Source: Phyto melanocephala (taxonomy: Eukaryota > Arthropoda > Insecta > Diptera > Rhinophoridae). From it: a DNA stretch of 64,000 nucleotides. The DNA is taken from assembly GCA_941918925.1 (NCBI GenBank), contig OW799237.1, positions 92,105,015 to 92,169,014 of the forward strand, written 5' to 3'. Numbering within the stretch: the first letter of the stretch is position 1; each line of letters starts with the position of its first letter. The notes beneath the pieces are model-generated. The model was not told the origin of the DNA and made no database searches. It was given only the letters and a program-made list of their open reading frames with translations. A program made the position numbers and the translations under genes. Below, piece after piece: positions 49,531-62,602 of the stretch.

Positions 49531-51149
49531 TATTTAATAAATAGTAGAAATTGGTCTAACAAAGTAGCAGATATATTACATTTTGCTGCTCACTCCATCA
49601 TCAAAAAGGAAAAAAACCATAGAATGAAAAATATTTTTTATCCGTTTGTAAAAAATATACATCAAGTAATTTATGCTTTTAATATCCTTAACTATCAAAT
49701 AAACACAGATCTGGCTACAATATTTTAAAAACATTTATTGATTTTTCACTTTCGTTTTAAACCAAAAAAGTATCGTATTTTTTTTTAAAGCTTTGACTGA
49801 TCAGCACAAATAATTGTCAGCTACATTAAGCTGTAGAATAAAACTTAAACGAGTTTGTTTTCGACTATTAAATTATTACTTTTTATGATTACAATTTGTT
49901 TAAGTTCTTGTGATTTCTTAAAATATTTTTAAACTTTATACATCGCTGGCGCCAGGTGCATCTTTTCGTTTTGTTATTTCGATGAAAACATTTTTGTGGT
50001 TTTTTACGACAATGCCAACGACTTTTAAAATAAAATATAAAAATCAGTATCAAAAACAATTCCTAGAAAATAAACTTAATCATAATGTTCCATAAAAACA
50101 AAATACGTCACTGAATTTTATTTTCATAAATATGGTATTAATGACTCAAGCGACGTTATTTGGGGAAAAAAATTAATCAGACACGTGTATGTTTATTGAA
50201 TCCTAGAAAATTCAAATTAACTTGTAAATCTGCTAGCTGTTGCCTTGGAAAAGTACTTGCAAAAATATAACAACTAAGAAAATTAAAAAGAATCACGCTT
50301 TTGAATGTATTAGAAATGCTCAATACGAAATGTATAGGGATTTGGAACTAATGCAGTCAAGCACTTAGTTAAGTTAAGTTCTATTTGAATGAAAAGCAAT
50401 TCTTTAATGACATGGAAGAAATATTTTTTTTAAAATAATTTTTGATTTTCAATCAATTATTTAATAGATATTTGCAAACTATAAGATTAAAATCATTCTA
50501 ACATTTTTCGTTCACGGTTCAATATGCATTTTATTTTAAATACGTCATCAGGTTTTTTTCCTTTTGAAAACGCACACATTTAACGTTATTGTTTTTGTTG
50601 TACGATTAAGATTTTTTTATTGACTTTTATTTTTTATCGACATGTTTAGCTTCTTGTTGCTGCTTTGTTTTTCGCAATACAGTATGGGTTGGGGTTAGCA
50701 ATTGCCTTTTGGATTTTAATAAAATAAATGGAAGAAATGCAAATATTCGTACAATATAAAATATTTTATTGTTTGTTTATTCTACTAGTTGGAGTATATC
50801 TTAATTTTGAAAACAAAATATAAAAACACTAAAATATAAATAAATATTATGAATTTGGTGTGTTAGCAAATGCTCATACAAGATTTTTTCATATTCGTAA
50901 CTCTCTTGTAATGATGGAATTAGTAAAATCATCACTGTTGCCATTTCTGCTATTTTCTCGTCAAATCTAGCGATTTTGAAACATTTTTTTTGTAGGGAAA
51001 TATATGATTTAAGTATAAGCAGGAAAGCTAGCGATTTTTGCGGTGTTTGTTTTTAACGTGTTTTAAATACATTTGTTATTAACATTCTTAAAGAGTAGCT
51101 ACCAATTCATTTGTACATTGTAAGGCGAATGCTATTTTAATACACTTTC
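49531..51149. other. no gene seen
   Basis: AT-rich intergenic sequence. I found no coding frames, inverted ends or tandem repeats worth naming. Confidence 0.5.
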
Positions 51150-52150
51150 TATACCCTTCACCAGTGGTGCACAAGGATATATGTACATATATAGCTATGT
51201 CATTCCGTTCGTAATTTCTACAATTTTCATTTCCGAACCCATAACGTATATATTTTCTGAAAGCTTATGAATGGAGGAGTCGATTAAGCTATGTCCGTCT
51301 GTCCGTATGTTGGTTGAAATTATCTTCTAGAAGCACCCATATGTTCCTCAGATCTGTAATGGATATATCCGATAATAAATTGCTATTGAAATTCAGAAAA
51401 ATCGCCCAATAAATTTCTGAGATATGAGCAAATAAACACGACTGCCTCTGTTTTTTTTCCCATATTTTGACCACCATAATTAAACATTTTCAGCCATAGA
51501 ATAATTTCTAGGTACCTTTGCTACTATTTGTAGATATAATATGAATCTGGAGATATTCGTAAAAAATTTTGGTTTAAGCGGGCTCTAATCGGTAAAGTTA
51601 TAGACGAATTTTTTTAAATATATATTCCAAAAGTTTACAAATGAAATCCAATTTTTTCAGCTTCTAGACAAACGAGAGTGGTAATATTGGTTTCATCTGA
51701 AAGGACTTCACTAGCGCAATATAAGCACTATAAAAAAATTAAAATTCATGATGGCCGCCACTACAAAATGGCGGATAATAAATTTTTATATCGGTCAAAT
51801 CTGGTTTTTTAAAACCAACCCCCATAATATTGGTATCAGATAAATGGGCTTGATCAGCAAAATACAATAAATTATTAAAAAAATTTAAAATCCAAGATGG
51901 CGTCTAAAACAAAATGGCGGAACAAATTTTTCTAACCCCATCTATATGGGTATCAATTGTAAGGGCTTGACTAGTAGAATACAGTTGACTACGTAAAAAT
52001 TCAAAATCGAGGATGGCGTCGGAAATAAAAGAGAAAAATGGCGTATAACATGAAATCTAGGTTAAGCTGCGATGTGGGATAATACCTATGTACATGATGG
52101 TGAAGGGTATTATCAGATTCGGCACGGCCGAATATAGCACTCTTACTTGT
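51150..52150 (+). repeat. complete mini-me/DINE-1-like repeat
   Basis: It runs from TATACCCTTCACCAGTGGTG to GTGAAGGGTATTATCAGATT and CACGGCCGAATATAGCACTC, so short inverted motifs (ACCCTTCAC/GTGAAGGGT) sit near both ends. It carries the GTCCGTCTGTCCGT tract and the conserved TCTGAGATATGAGCAAA line. From about 51740 it has two to three subrepeats (AAGATGGCG, AAAATGGCGG, GGTATCA..T, GACTAGTAGAATACAG). This is the reference copy for the family in this window. Confidence 0.7.
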
Positions 52151-53570
52151 TTATAAAAATTTTGGCATCTGAAAGCCAAAAAGCATATACCTCAATTTAA
52201 ATTCAAAAACCAAATTTATCTTGCAAAGTATGTGTTCGTATATTTTTTGACTTTCTTCACATACCTTCATACATATGTAAATTATGTATTAAAATTTCAT
52301 TAACAAAAGCTGCGTTCGTAATAAAAAAACCAACGAAAACTTAGCTATTTTTTGTTAAATTTATGCCAAAATTTGAAAAAAAAAAAAAATAAAAAAATAG
52401 CGATTTATCACTAACATCTTGATAATCTTTAATGTTTAGCTATTTTCTAGCTATTTTTATACTTATTTTAGCGATAATTTTTTGGAAAAAGTTGGCAACA
52501 GTGAAAATCATATTGTTGTACTCGCCGTATTGATTAATTGCGTGTGTTAGTTAATGAAATTAAATGAAGAGTTGTCTCTGTTTTTTCTTTTTTCACAATA
52601 TATTAGTGTTAAACGTTATTAATTCGAGGGAATCAAAATTTAACTCTAGAAGTGGAGCAGATATTTCTAGGGAATCACTAAGGTTTGAAAAGACGTATAA
52701 ACTAAGTGACCAATGTAGTGAATTCTAAGTGGAAATTTTACCTATACCTTTTAGAATCAAATAAAAATAAATTTAATTACATTGAGTTTTCTACCATTAA
52801 TAGGTAAGTCGATTTTTTAGTACGCTCACACAATAAGCAACCGATTTTAGTATAACCCAACGTTGCCACAAGCAAGTATTTACTTGCAAGTAGTGTATAC
52901 GTATTACTAACGAAAATCAGGAGAAATGCAAAAAAAAAAACACAAAAATTTTTTGAGTGGCTACACAGCACAGTGCAAGTTCATTTTTAAAATGTTGTCA
53001 ACAAATAAACTTCAAACAAATTTAAAACAAATAGCGCTGCTTCAATTGATAATTAAGTGTTGTCAATAACCACTATTGAACGTTACCTTTAGACATATAA
53101 CTTTTTAATATAATTTTGTTTTATTAAAAATTGATATATATATTAAAACTTCATTCTTCATATACATATATATATATATATTTACGCAAAAAATTTGTCG
53201 AATTATTTACCACAATTGTATGATATGTTAGTAAGTTAACAAAAAACTCAGTATTAGACAACACTGTTTTTCGGCTTGTCACTTTACTTGCCGTAACTGT
53301 AAAAATTTTACTTGCTTAAAAATTTCTTCGCAAGCTGAGTCGCAGGTTGCCAAAGTGTGGTTGTGTTAGTAACAAAGTGTTTGTGTATTGGTTTTTTTTC
53401 ACTTGCACTTGCATGTGGCAACGGTGAGTAATATATACCATTTGCAAGGAATTTTTCTGCAGATGTAAGTGTGTTAAAATTGGTTCAGTATTTTATTGGC
53501 CTTAAACAGTTAAAATTGTGCAAACAATATGTGTGTAACGAAAACAAAAAATAAACAAAGTAAATAATTG
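52151..53570. other. no gene seen
   Basis: AT-rich sequence with a short TA run at 53160-53180. No supported feature. Confidence 0.5.
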
Positions 53571-53887
53571 GGGGATTCACAGTAGTGTCATAAAGTCATA
53601 TGGCCTATAATAATAGCATGAAAAATTAAGACTATTGTGAACAACCCCTCATAATTAAGTGTGCTATATTGAATTTAAATCAGCTGATGTAAAACAATTA
53701 TAAAAATAAATATTTTCTTTCATAATGCCAAAAACAAGTAAAAAAAACAAAATAATAGCCAGTTTGTGCAAAAAGTACATTTTAGATGTTGTAATGGCAG
53801 ACTCAAGTAAATAAATTACAAATAAATTAAATTTTGTTTGATAAACAAACACAGCAGAGTCCTTAGCCGATCTTATTTGACGCCACA

Positions 53888-55347
53888 CCCAGCAAAAATT
53901 TATTTTGTACCGGTAAGCAGTAAAAAAAAAATCATGCCTTCTTATAGCGCAATATTAGAGCGCATTCGAGGGTGCTATAAATGGAAGTCAGAAATTTCTA
54001 TTAAATATATTTAATTTTTTATAAAATAATTTACTGCAACTTCTCTTGCTTACGAGGATGCAGGAATGTAAGCAAATGATTATCTCTCTTTACTGTAGTT
54101 CTTAAAAAATTTATTGAAGACTATTATGTTAATGTCATCCCAATTGGGTGATGCAATAAACAGAATTATTTTGGAGTATCAGTTGATGTTTTGTACAAGT
54201 GCGCGTGTAAAATTTTGTAAAAGCGACTCTTTGTGTTTAAAAAGTTTAAGAAGTGTAAATGTTTTGCTAAATTAGTTTGTGTTTATTTTTTAACTTTTGT
54301 TGTCAAGTAGTTTTTAACGGTTTTTGTGTTTGATTTATTTGTTTTACTTTTGTTAAAAAAATCTTGTGGTAATTTGTTGTTTATAAATGATTGTTTTTTA
54401 AATATAATTGGTAAAAGGCAGAGAAATAAACTTTGATAGATGGAAGGCAAAAAAAAAAGGCTTCTGAATTATCCAAAATTTTTAAATGCATGGTACGTAA
54501 GCATTCAAAATATTTTTAAAATTTATCTTACTGTTTTTTTCTAATTACTTTATTTTTTTTTAGCAGCAACGATTGACGAAAATACCAGCAAAAAAGCTTT
54601 TCTGGAAAAGGTCAGAAAAGCCTTTAGATTGGCGAAAATTTCCACTATAATAAAGAAACGTTGTGGAAAAATAATGGATTTTTCGATAAAGAAAACTTTA
54701 ATAAATAGTTATTTAAAATAAAACTATTAGGGCCGTCTTCATAAAAAATATTTTAGGTTTATTGAAGGCTTATTTGACAAATTTCTCTACAACATCTGTC
54801 AAATAAGCCTTTGATAAACCTGAAATATTTTTTATGAATACAGCAGTTATATTATATATTATATTAACAATTTTCCTATTAAAAATTAATTAAAATTTTT
54901 AATTACAAATTACACATAACATATAATTTTTAATTGAATATGTAAATAATTGCTTACTGGCGATGAATTTTTTTTATATTTTGAAAATAAATTTTAACAA
55001 AAAGAAAATAAAAAAAATATGTCTTAATGCTACGAAAGTAGCACATAAATAGCAAATGAAGGAGCAGAAAAAATACATGATTTAGGCGCATCTATTATGA
55101 TTGCAAATGTGCAAAAAATACACATGATTTCAGCGCATTTTGGATGCCTAAATAAACACATAAAAAAGGCATGATATTACTGCATTAACCATGTGTGAAA
55201 ATAGCATATAATTAGAGCATCAAAGAGCCCTACCAAGTGGGACATCTCATATAAAAATCATGCCTTCCTGAAGCAAGTTGGGAAAGGAGAGTACATTTGG
55301 CTCTCCCTTACAAGCCTGCTTCCGGGTATGCAGTAATTTTTGCTGGG
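53888..55347. mobile_element. TIR insertion with CCCAGCAAAAATT ends, nested in family A
   Basis: CCCAGCAAAAATT at the left and its complement AATTTTTGCTGGG at the right are perfect 13-bp inverted ends. The uninterrupted copy at 4-639 shows that the segment is an insertion. Inside, ATCATGCCTTC occurs near both ends in the same orientation. The ends resemble those of family B (CATCCCAGCAAAAA). A foldback MITE lies inside. No transposase frame was seen. Confidence 0.6.
54729..54846. mobile_element. foldback MITE family C, copy 2
   Basis: AGGGCCGTCTTCATAAAAAA pairs across the unit with the complement of CTGTATTCATAAAAAATATT. It is nearly identical to 11261-11379, with a few changes at the right end (CAGCAGT for CGGCCCT). 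Confidence 0.82.
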
Positions 55348-55641
55348 CAGTGTTTTGTTATCAAAAATTAGCAACTGCGCTAAAATTTGGATGTCGGCCC
55401 GATAAAATTATACAATGAACGGCGACAGCTTACAAAAACTGTTGCGGCTTGGCTTAACCGGCTTAGCCGTTTCGCACAGGTCTCTGCTTATTAAATACGA
55501 CAGCACAATAAACATAGCGTACAAAGTTCTATTATTATAAGACACTTTTTGTTTGAAAAGCAACAACAACATTTTTAAACCATTGTAAAATCTGAGAACA
55601 ATATGACAATATGACATGATAAGACACCTTGTGAATCACCC

Positions 55642-56867
55642 ATATATTTGTTGATATAAATTGTTTTTGCAAAAACCATGTGTATTATGTTATGTATTAA
55701 TTATGTGTATGATAAAAACACACATACAAAAAGCCTATACTCACTACTTCTGCAAAGTGTAACAGAATTGATATTCACAGTTTATTGAATTAACTTTAGA
55801 AAAGAATTTCAAGAAAGATAAAAAATAAATTGTTGGAATAACCAACTAGATAACGGGTCAACCAGAGAACATACTAGTCTGTGTTATAAAAATATTGTCA
55901 TTGTTAATTTAAATAAATTTAAAATATATTTTGTACGTTTGGTGAGTAATTGAAAATTATTTTTGGCATATACTGTTTATCGCAAGCGAAACCCTAAACA
56001 GTGTTCTGGTTTAACCAGAATAATTTAAGTTGATGTTTTTTTTTTGTTTGTTTAATATTAATCTTTCGTTTTAATCTTTTTGTATTATGATATTATTTAT
56101 ATTTTTCATTATTTAAATACTTATTTTGATTTTATTTCCCAAAATATTGTCAACGTATTTGCACTTACTTGTATTGGTTGCTCAATGTACAATTTTATTT
56201 ATTTTGTTTATTTCTAAATGTGCAATTGTTTTGTTGTTGCCTACGAATTTTACATACTTTTTTACAATACAAGAGGTGATGGATCTTACATCTTCCGTGC
56301 GTAGTAGTATATTTATCTAAGACTCACAAAAATTTAATAGCGTTAACTGAAATAAAAAACGCTATAATAATAAAATAAAAATATGCTTCCATAAAAAAAA
56401 AATATTTTTGCTTAAATTGCAAATTTCTTAAATAATCGTGTTAATAAAATTGCTGTTTTTGATTGGCATTTGTTCCGATTTATTCTGAAATAGTGTATTT
56501 TAATAAAACATATCGAGTCTTAGCCGTTAAAATAACGTTACCTAGAAAAAATAAAATTTTCCAGGAAAAGTTTTTTTAACTTTTGTGTCAATTTGTTTAG
56601 GATTTTTTTGTTTTAATTTTAAGCCTGATTATCTTCATAAGCTTATGATTTTAGAATTTCTTTCTCAATTACGTTAATTTTGTTGTCGTCATTTTCAATA
56701 GATTAGACTTGAATGTGACTGCGAAAATAATGTAACACAAAGAAAAATATTTTAAACTAAAGAGTTTTTTTCAAATTCATATCGTTTCGACAAGTAGAAA
56801 GATTTAAGAAGAATAAAGATTTCCATGTTTTAATATCTAAGTTAAATTCATTGGCATAAATTACTTC
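55642..56867. other. no gene seen
   Basis: AT-rich intergenic sequence, without supported features. Confidence 0.5.
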
Positions 56868-57420
56868 GGCACGCCTACTTTAACGCCCTGCCTCCGAAAA
56901 AGGCACACTGTACTTTACTTGCACATGAATTTTATACCCATAAAAAAAAAATAGTGTGGGGGTATATTCATTTTGTTATTCCGTTTGTAACATATAAAAG
57001 TTTCCATTTTAGACCCCATAAAGTATATACTTTTTGAGTCCTGGTATCATTTAGGGACGATCTAGCTATGTCAGGCAATCTGTCCGTCTGTTGAAAGCAC
57101 GAACCAAAAAAGTTAGGAGAATCAAATTTTGCCAGAATATGTCTTATGCACATGGTTTGTTTGGTATTGCCAATGGGTTCAATTGATATGTTGGGTAGAG
57201 AGTTATAGGTTGTAATGCAAGAATAGGTCAAAAAAGCAATGTCCATCCAACATAGAATAAAATGCGATTGCCTTTAAACTCATTAACGTAGAGCCATAAA
57301 ATATTGAATATATATTTCGTGAGTAAAAAAAATTTTTTCCCGAAAATTGCTTAAATCTATGCAGTAGGAAAGGAGTTATAGATCAAAATGTACGAAAATT
57401 TATACCGCACGTGATAAAAC
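56868..57420. repeat. mini-me-like variant, inverse of 17160-17887
   Basis: GACCCCATAAAGTATATACT, TCTGTCCGTCTGTTGAAAGC and TTAGGAGAATCAAATTTTGC appear here in the order complementary to CAAAATTTTAGCCCTCTAGC and TGCTTTCAACAGACGGACAG at 17.7 kb. The outer ends are diverged. Confidence 0.6.
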
Positions 57421-57515
57421 TGACAAAATTAGATGTATGATTTTGAAATTTTAAAAACATTGCTTTTTGGTCAAAGGCTTTGCACTTACTTATCTCAAAT
57501 TCATAAAACTTTTTA

Positions 57516-57945
57516 TCTATATATATATAAAAGTCAATGTGTGTTTGTATGTTTATATGTTTGTATGAACATTTGGGCAAGAAATGGGTGCATTATCAAT
57601 AGTGGGCGTGGCACCTACCATATGAATTAAATACTAAAATTCGTATATTTGGAATACGATATCGATTAGAGTAGTAAGATTTTGCAAAAGGAACTTTGAT
57701 ATTCGAATAAACATTTATGGAAAAATTGGGTGCATTAACAATGGGGGCGTGGCACCTACCATATGAATTAAATACTAAAATTCGTATATTTGGAATACGA
57801 TATCGATTAGAGTAGTAAGATTTTGCAAAAGCAACTTTGATATTCGAATAAACATTTATGGAAAAAATGGGTGCATTAACAATAGTGGGCGTGGCACCTG
57901 CCATATGAATTAAATACTAAAATTTGGGGTGGCGAAGTACACCGG
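57516..57945 (+). mobile_element. Helitron-like 5' end with about 141-bp tandem units
   Basis: After an A it starts TCTATATATATATAAAAGTC, as the Helitron at 48661 does. It then has about 2.5 direct units of 141 bp with GTGGGCGTGGCACCTACCAT, ATTCGTATATTTGGAATACG and TTTGCAAAAG..ACTTTGATA. The end (GGCGAAGTACACCGGGTATG) resembles a Helitron subterminal hairpin but no CTAG follows, so the 3' end is missing or mutated. Confidence 0.6.
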
Positions 57946-58159
57946 GTATGTTTGTATGTTTATATGTTTGTATGTTTGTTTGTGCTTTATAGACGGTTAA
58001 ACGGCTGGACCGTCATTCCGCCTTTAATTACTACAAAATTTATTTCTGTCCATATAATGTAGAGGATGGTCAAACTATAACGCATGATGTTAATTGTACA
58101 AAAAAAAAAAATTCCGCTAACTATTTTATTATTTTTTTTATTATTAAAGAAGGATCTAT

Positions 58160-58836
58160 GATAATTATGTATGAATCGAAATATCCGCCAAATGCTCACC
58201 ACAGTAGTATACTTCTATTCGATGGTTCATATTTTCAATGACACTCAGACATAATTGAAGTTCAATGTTGTTAATGTACTGAATCTCATCCTTTAGTTCT
58301 TCGCTTATTAACGTAATTTTTTTCCTTTAAATATCTCTAAAAAAATAAGTTTTATTATTATTATTATTATTATTCATTAATTACAATAAATATTTTATAA
58401 ATATTTTACAGAGTGTGTGGCCTCAGCGTCTCTTGGACATTATTGACGGTTTTGAATCACATGATCGTGGCGGTGACATATCACGGTTATTAAATTTTTG
58501 GATCAAAAGAGCTATTGTTTCGTTGGCTGTATGGTAATTGGCATTAATCTGTTAGAACCAAAGGTCTTGGTCTAAACTCTCCATTTTTAATCACAACAGG
58601 TCAAATATTATTTCGTAATGGTGAACATCATTCATGCCGACGCTATTTTCGAAAAAGTATGGCCGGATGATGACGCCCGTCCATAAACCGCACCAAACAA
58701 TCACTCTGTGTGAAAGTATCGGCTTTTCAACAATCCCTTGTGGATTCTTATTTACCCAAATATGGCAATACTGTGTGTTAATGAGTCCACTGAGGTGAAA
58801 GTGTACTGACAAAAAAAAAAAAATCACAATGAGCAC
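58160..58836 (-). pseudogene. mariner (DD41D-type) transposase relic
   Basis: On the minus strand, pieces read FHLSGLINTQYCHIW, KNPQGIVEKPILSHRVIVW, CGLWTGVIIRPYFFENSVG, then ANYHTANETIALLIQKFNN, PPRSCDSKPS, and finally ELKDEIQYINNIELQLCLSV, IENMNHRIEV and HLADISIHT. These align in order with the pseudogene at 28591-29388 (CLSVIENLNHRMEVC, HLTDILFRT), so the two are the same subfamily. Gaps and frameshifts remove the catalytic residues. No inverted ends were found. Confidence 0.72.
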
Positions 58837-59230
58837 GAAATGCCTTTTGATTTGATTTTGGGTTGAATCACCATTTACATTTTATAAAAAAAGTAGGGAC
58901 TACAAATCTATTATAGATGCAGATTTGGTTCCATTTGCTAAAAACAAAGAAAATGAGATTTTTTAAATACTAGCCAATGACACAGAAATTAAAGCTTATA
59001 AAAATTACAGTTCTGCAGATATACCCTTCAATTAATATTCTTGTATACAATGAACTCGCTTTCGCAATGGATCCTAACTTATGAATAGAATGACTTGTAA
59101 GATTTTTAATAAAATTTCCTTTAGCTGGGTTGAAAACTCTACAAATTTTTTTTGCCTTATTGGATGTTTCTGAAAATATACGACTTGAACTGGATGAAGG
59201 AAAGTTAAATTTCTTAATTCTTCTTCACTG

Positions 59231-60245
59231 TTGACCATGATGCACTTTGCAAAAAGCTTTGGCACTTCTTTAAGTTCTCTAACAATTCAACACGTCTTTT
59301 GTCGAATTGTTTGCAATTTGTATCTTCTAATAATTTTCAATCATCTTTAAAATCTTTAACAAGAGGTGTGACACAGGGGTCCGTTCTGGGACCACTAATT
59401 TTTTCAATTTATGCCAATGATTTGACAAAACTGCTTTTGCATTGCAAAGTTCACATGTATGCAGATGATGTACAGTTTGAGCAGTCCAGTACGATCTAAT
59501 GATGAAAATATTGTTAGAGTTAATAATGATTTAGATAGAATTTTTCGTTGGGCAACAGCGAATGGACTTTGTTTAAACCCCCATAAATCAAAGTGCCTAA
59601 TAATTCGAAAGAAAACGATCGATTCTGTTATCGATGTTAACATTCTAATAAATGGGTAAAGGATCAACATCGTTAATGTTGCAAAAAATCTTGGAATAGT
59701 GTTTAATAATACACTTACTTGGACAAACCATGTTACTACACTCGTAGGCCAAATTTACATTAAGCTAAGGTGTCTTTGGCCGACACAATATTTTACTCCC
59801 TTAGGGATAAGGAAAATTCTTGCAAAATCCTATCTCCTTCCAGGTTTAATTTACGGCTGTGAGCTTTTCGCAAGCTGTGACTCAATTAGTAAAAGAAAAT
59901 TAAACGTTTTATATAAAAACATAATTAGATACGTGTATGGGTTGAGAAGATATGACCATGCTTCTTATTTTTCCGCTAAACTTTACAGTGTTTTCTTTAA
60001 TAATCTTCTTAACATATGCGTTCTTTTATTTTTGAATAAGATTATTTATTCAGAAGCTCCTGAATATCTTATAGACAAGATTAGGCTTGCCAGATAACTT
60101 AGAGGAAGAAAGATTATAATTCCTTTACACCGTCTTCTTGTATTTGAATGGCACTAAAAACTACTTTCCTATACTTGAAATATAAGATTATATCTTGTTG
60201 TATAGGAATTGACAAATAAAATAAATAAATAAATAAATAAATAAT
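59231..60245 (+). pseudogene. 5'-truncated LINE (jockey-like) with reverse transcriptase
   Basis: The frame starts in the reverse transcriptase (TVDHDALCKKLWHFF), then LTRGVTQGSVLGPLIFSIY and MYADDVQ with the catalytic YADD. A frameshift follows, then ATANGLCLNPHKSKCLIIRK and a stop. ENLGIVFNNTLTWTNHV-like coding, SYLLPGLIYGCELFASCDS and KRKLNVLYKNIIRYVYGLRR complete the C-terminal region. The end carries an AAATAAATAAAT tail at 60217-60245, as expected for reverse-transcribed insertion. It matches the fragments at 15172-15862 and 37324-37690. Confidence 0.8.
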
Positions 60246-60247
60246 AA

Positions 60248-60530
60248 GTTTTTGTATGGGGGTGTCAGTTCCACAGCTCACACCGCATCGATTTTTGACT
60301 GGAATAAGAAAATGAGATAAAAGTATAGTTTATCTCTTAAAATGTTTTTTCTTTATATTGATGGTACCATGCCGATTGTTATTTTTTCAAACTCATTTTA
60401 AACTCAACTATGCAATCTATTATAATACCCGACACGAAATTTTAAGGCTTTATTTATTACAGTACTCTGGTTTAGGGTACACTTAGTTTAAGTTGATCAG
60501 GTGATCGTCAGCTGTTCTGTTCGAAATGTC
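60248..60530. repeat. dispersed repeat shared with 18150-18800
   Basis: TTTGTATGGGGGTGTCAG, GGTACCATGCCGATTGTTAT and TTTTAAACTCAACTATGCAA correspond in order to the intron copy at 18.3-18.7 kb. The LINE tail abuts it. Confidence 0.45.
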
Positions 60531-62029
60531 AAAATTGCATATATTCTCTTTTCACGCATATATTCTTATTGTCGAAATTGTTTAAACCAATTCTCTCCGA
60601 AATGCAATCGCCTTATATAATTTCACCATGCTCTGGATATGCGGCAAAAACTGTTGATTTTGCAAGGTGGAAGGTGGGTGCAACATCTACATCAAGATTT
60701 AAAAAAAAGTCCGTTAAAGCCATTATTAATTGAGCTTCATAGGTCATATAAAAAAAAGTAGACAAATCGTTCCAGCCGTTTACCGATTTTAGATAAAATA
60801 AAAAATAGTGTTGTCAGTTTTTCATTCATTAAAAACCTAATGTTGTGAAAAACAGTAGAAAAAAAGCTAACTCGATGCAGCTATTCATAAATAAGTGAGG
60901 CGATAACCAACAAACGACATTTATTTTTCATTATATTTTTTCATTTATACAGATAAAGAGATAATTCTAAAGCAATTAGATTAAATAGTTTTATGGTTTC
61001 AAATAAAATATATAAAAAATTGCTGTTGGGTATCAATAATTCCGCACAGCAAAGTACAACACTCCCACGTGTTAATTTGTTAATGGAAAACTGAATTTCA
61101 TATAAGTAACTTTAAATGATTTTAAGAAAACCCGATAATTTTCTAATCATTTATGCAATAAACTCTTTGTTTTTAAGCGCTACAAATTATTTCCCTTAAT
61201 CACCTAAACAAGTCCAAGTTATGACAGTTTCAATCGAAGAGAATTCAATTTAATAAATTTTTATATTTTATTTAATAATTAAGTAAATTATATTGAATTG
61301 CCACGACTGATTAAATAAAGAAGATTCAATGTCACTTGAATACAAGTGCAAGTGTTTGTCAATTGTAAGAATTTATTAATATTAAATCTTGCAATAATTT
61401 GTTGTTGCTGTTGCGTATTATGACACATTTCAAGCAAAGAATGTGTATTAAAGTCAGATTAAAAGTCTTATTAATTTTAATATTTTGCAACAGTGGGGAT
61501 TATAAAAGATAATTATTTTGCTTTTGATGATGAAGAGAGAAAAAAAAATTTTTAAAAACTGTTTACGAAGGTCAGGACTTGTTCTGGGTTCTGAAAATTG
61601 TTAAAAAAAACCCTTAAGGTTAAATATGATTAAATTTTCTTTAAGCGGGATTTTTATTATTTTTTCTGTCTAGTACCAGAAAATTAATATGATAAGCCTA
61701 TATTTTAAGCCCACTGTTGTTAGTTAATATTAGTGCTTAAATAGTTTTGAATCATTTTAATAAAATTAAAGAAATTATTGACATGTTTTTAATAGAAGTT
61801 GTTTTTCTTTTTGTTTTTTATTTTTGCTTGTTGGTATTTTAGTTAAAACTAAAAATAGTATGATGTTAAGCCGTGTAAAAAGCCGATTGTGAAATTAGTC
61901 TTCAAATGCGTTTCGAGATAAGACGTGGCAAACACAGGTTTTCTGTGAATAGAAAAGAAAAAATCTTTAACAAATATTTAGTGCATACAAAGCAGTCCTC
62001 TTAAATAAATTGAATAATTAAACATAATA
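60531..62029. other. upstream region of the plus-strand cuticle-type gene; no other feature
   Basis: AT-rich. A TATAAAAG motif at 61501-61510 is about 520 bases before the ATG and could be a promoter element, or chance. Nothing else is supported. Confidence 0.4.
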
Positions 62030-62602
62030 ATGAGCTCAACGCAAGGAATTAAAATTTTAAACAAATTTATTTTGCTTAACGCAATCATGCCCTTAATCAC
62101 ATGTGTGCCGCAGGAGTCGACGACCATAAAACCTGGCCGTTATATACCCGAATTATTTGGGGCACATCTGGGCAAATGGATTCCCGATGACAGCGGTAAA
62201 TACTTTCACATACATCGTCCCTATGATGGTGGTTATGGTGATCGTGGCATTAAATATGTTCATGATGCCAGCGGTAATCTAGTGCCTCTATCCACAAGGC
62301 CATTGGGTGCCAAGGATCATTTACGTTTCATGATCGATTTCAATTACGACAACAGTGGTTGGCAAATAATTAATTTTGAATGGCTGCGTGATGGTGATGC
62401 CAATTATAAGTATAAATATGTGAATGAGAATCAATTGTTTACGGGTAATGAGGCAAATGGCGCTGCTGCAGATGTGCCTAGTAATGGCAGGGCTGATGGT
62501 GAGCAAACTAGTAGTGAAAGTGATGTGCACATTGATGGAGAGTACAGTGATAATGAAGGCTATAATTATTCGTACAAAAATGATGGTGGTTCAAATAATA
62601 GT
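62030..62602 (+). CDS. first coding exon of a cuticle-protein-type gene (partial, continues beyond window)
   Basis: The ATG opens MSSTQGIKILNKFILLNAIM, a likely signal peptide ending near PLITCVPQ. The mature part has KPGRYIPELFGAHLGKWIP, DDSGKYFHIHRPYDGGYGD and RGIKYVHDASGNLVPL. DFNYDNSGWQIINFEWL and a Ser/Asn/Asp/Gly-rich region follow. The frame meets a consensus donor after GGSNNS (AGT^GTAAGT at 62602/62603), phase 0, after 191 codons; the apparent tail beyond it is intron. GKY-x-HI-x-x-PYDGGYG is shared with exon 5 of the minus-strand cuticle gene, so the two are probably related secreted cuticle proteins. No RR domain is visible in the window and would be expected in later exons. The start is the first in-frame ATG, so an upstream non-coding exon is possible. 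Confidence 0.72.

Larger units (their letters stand above)
53571..55641. mobile_element. TIR DNA element, family A, copy 2, with nested insertions
   Basis: This is the inverted copy of the element at 4-639. Its ends read GGGGATTCACAGTAGTGTC and the complement of GGGTGATTCACAAGGTGTC. The match is collinear except for a 1460-bp insertion at 53888-55347 placed between GACGCCA and GTTTTGTTATC. Confidence 0.7.

Noticed and set aside
57596..57904. 102-codon minus-strand frame with internal repeats
   Set aside because: The repetition comes from the 141-bp tandem units of the Helitron-like element; there is no known domain.
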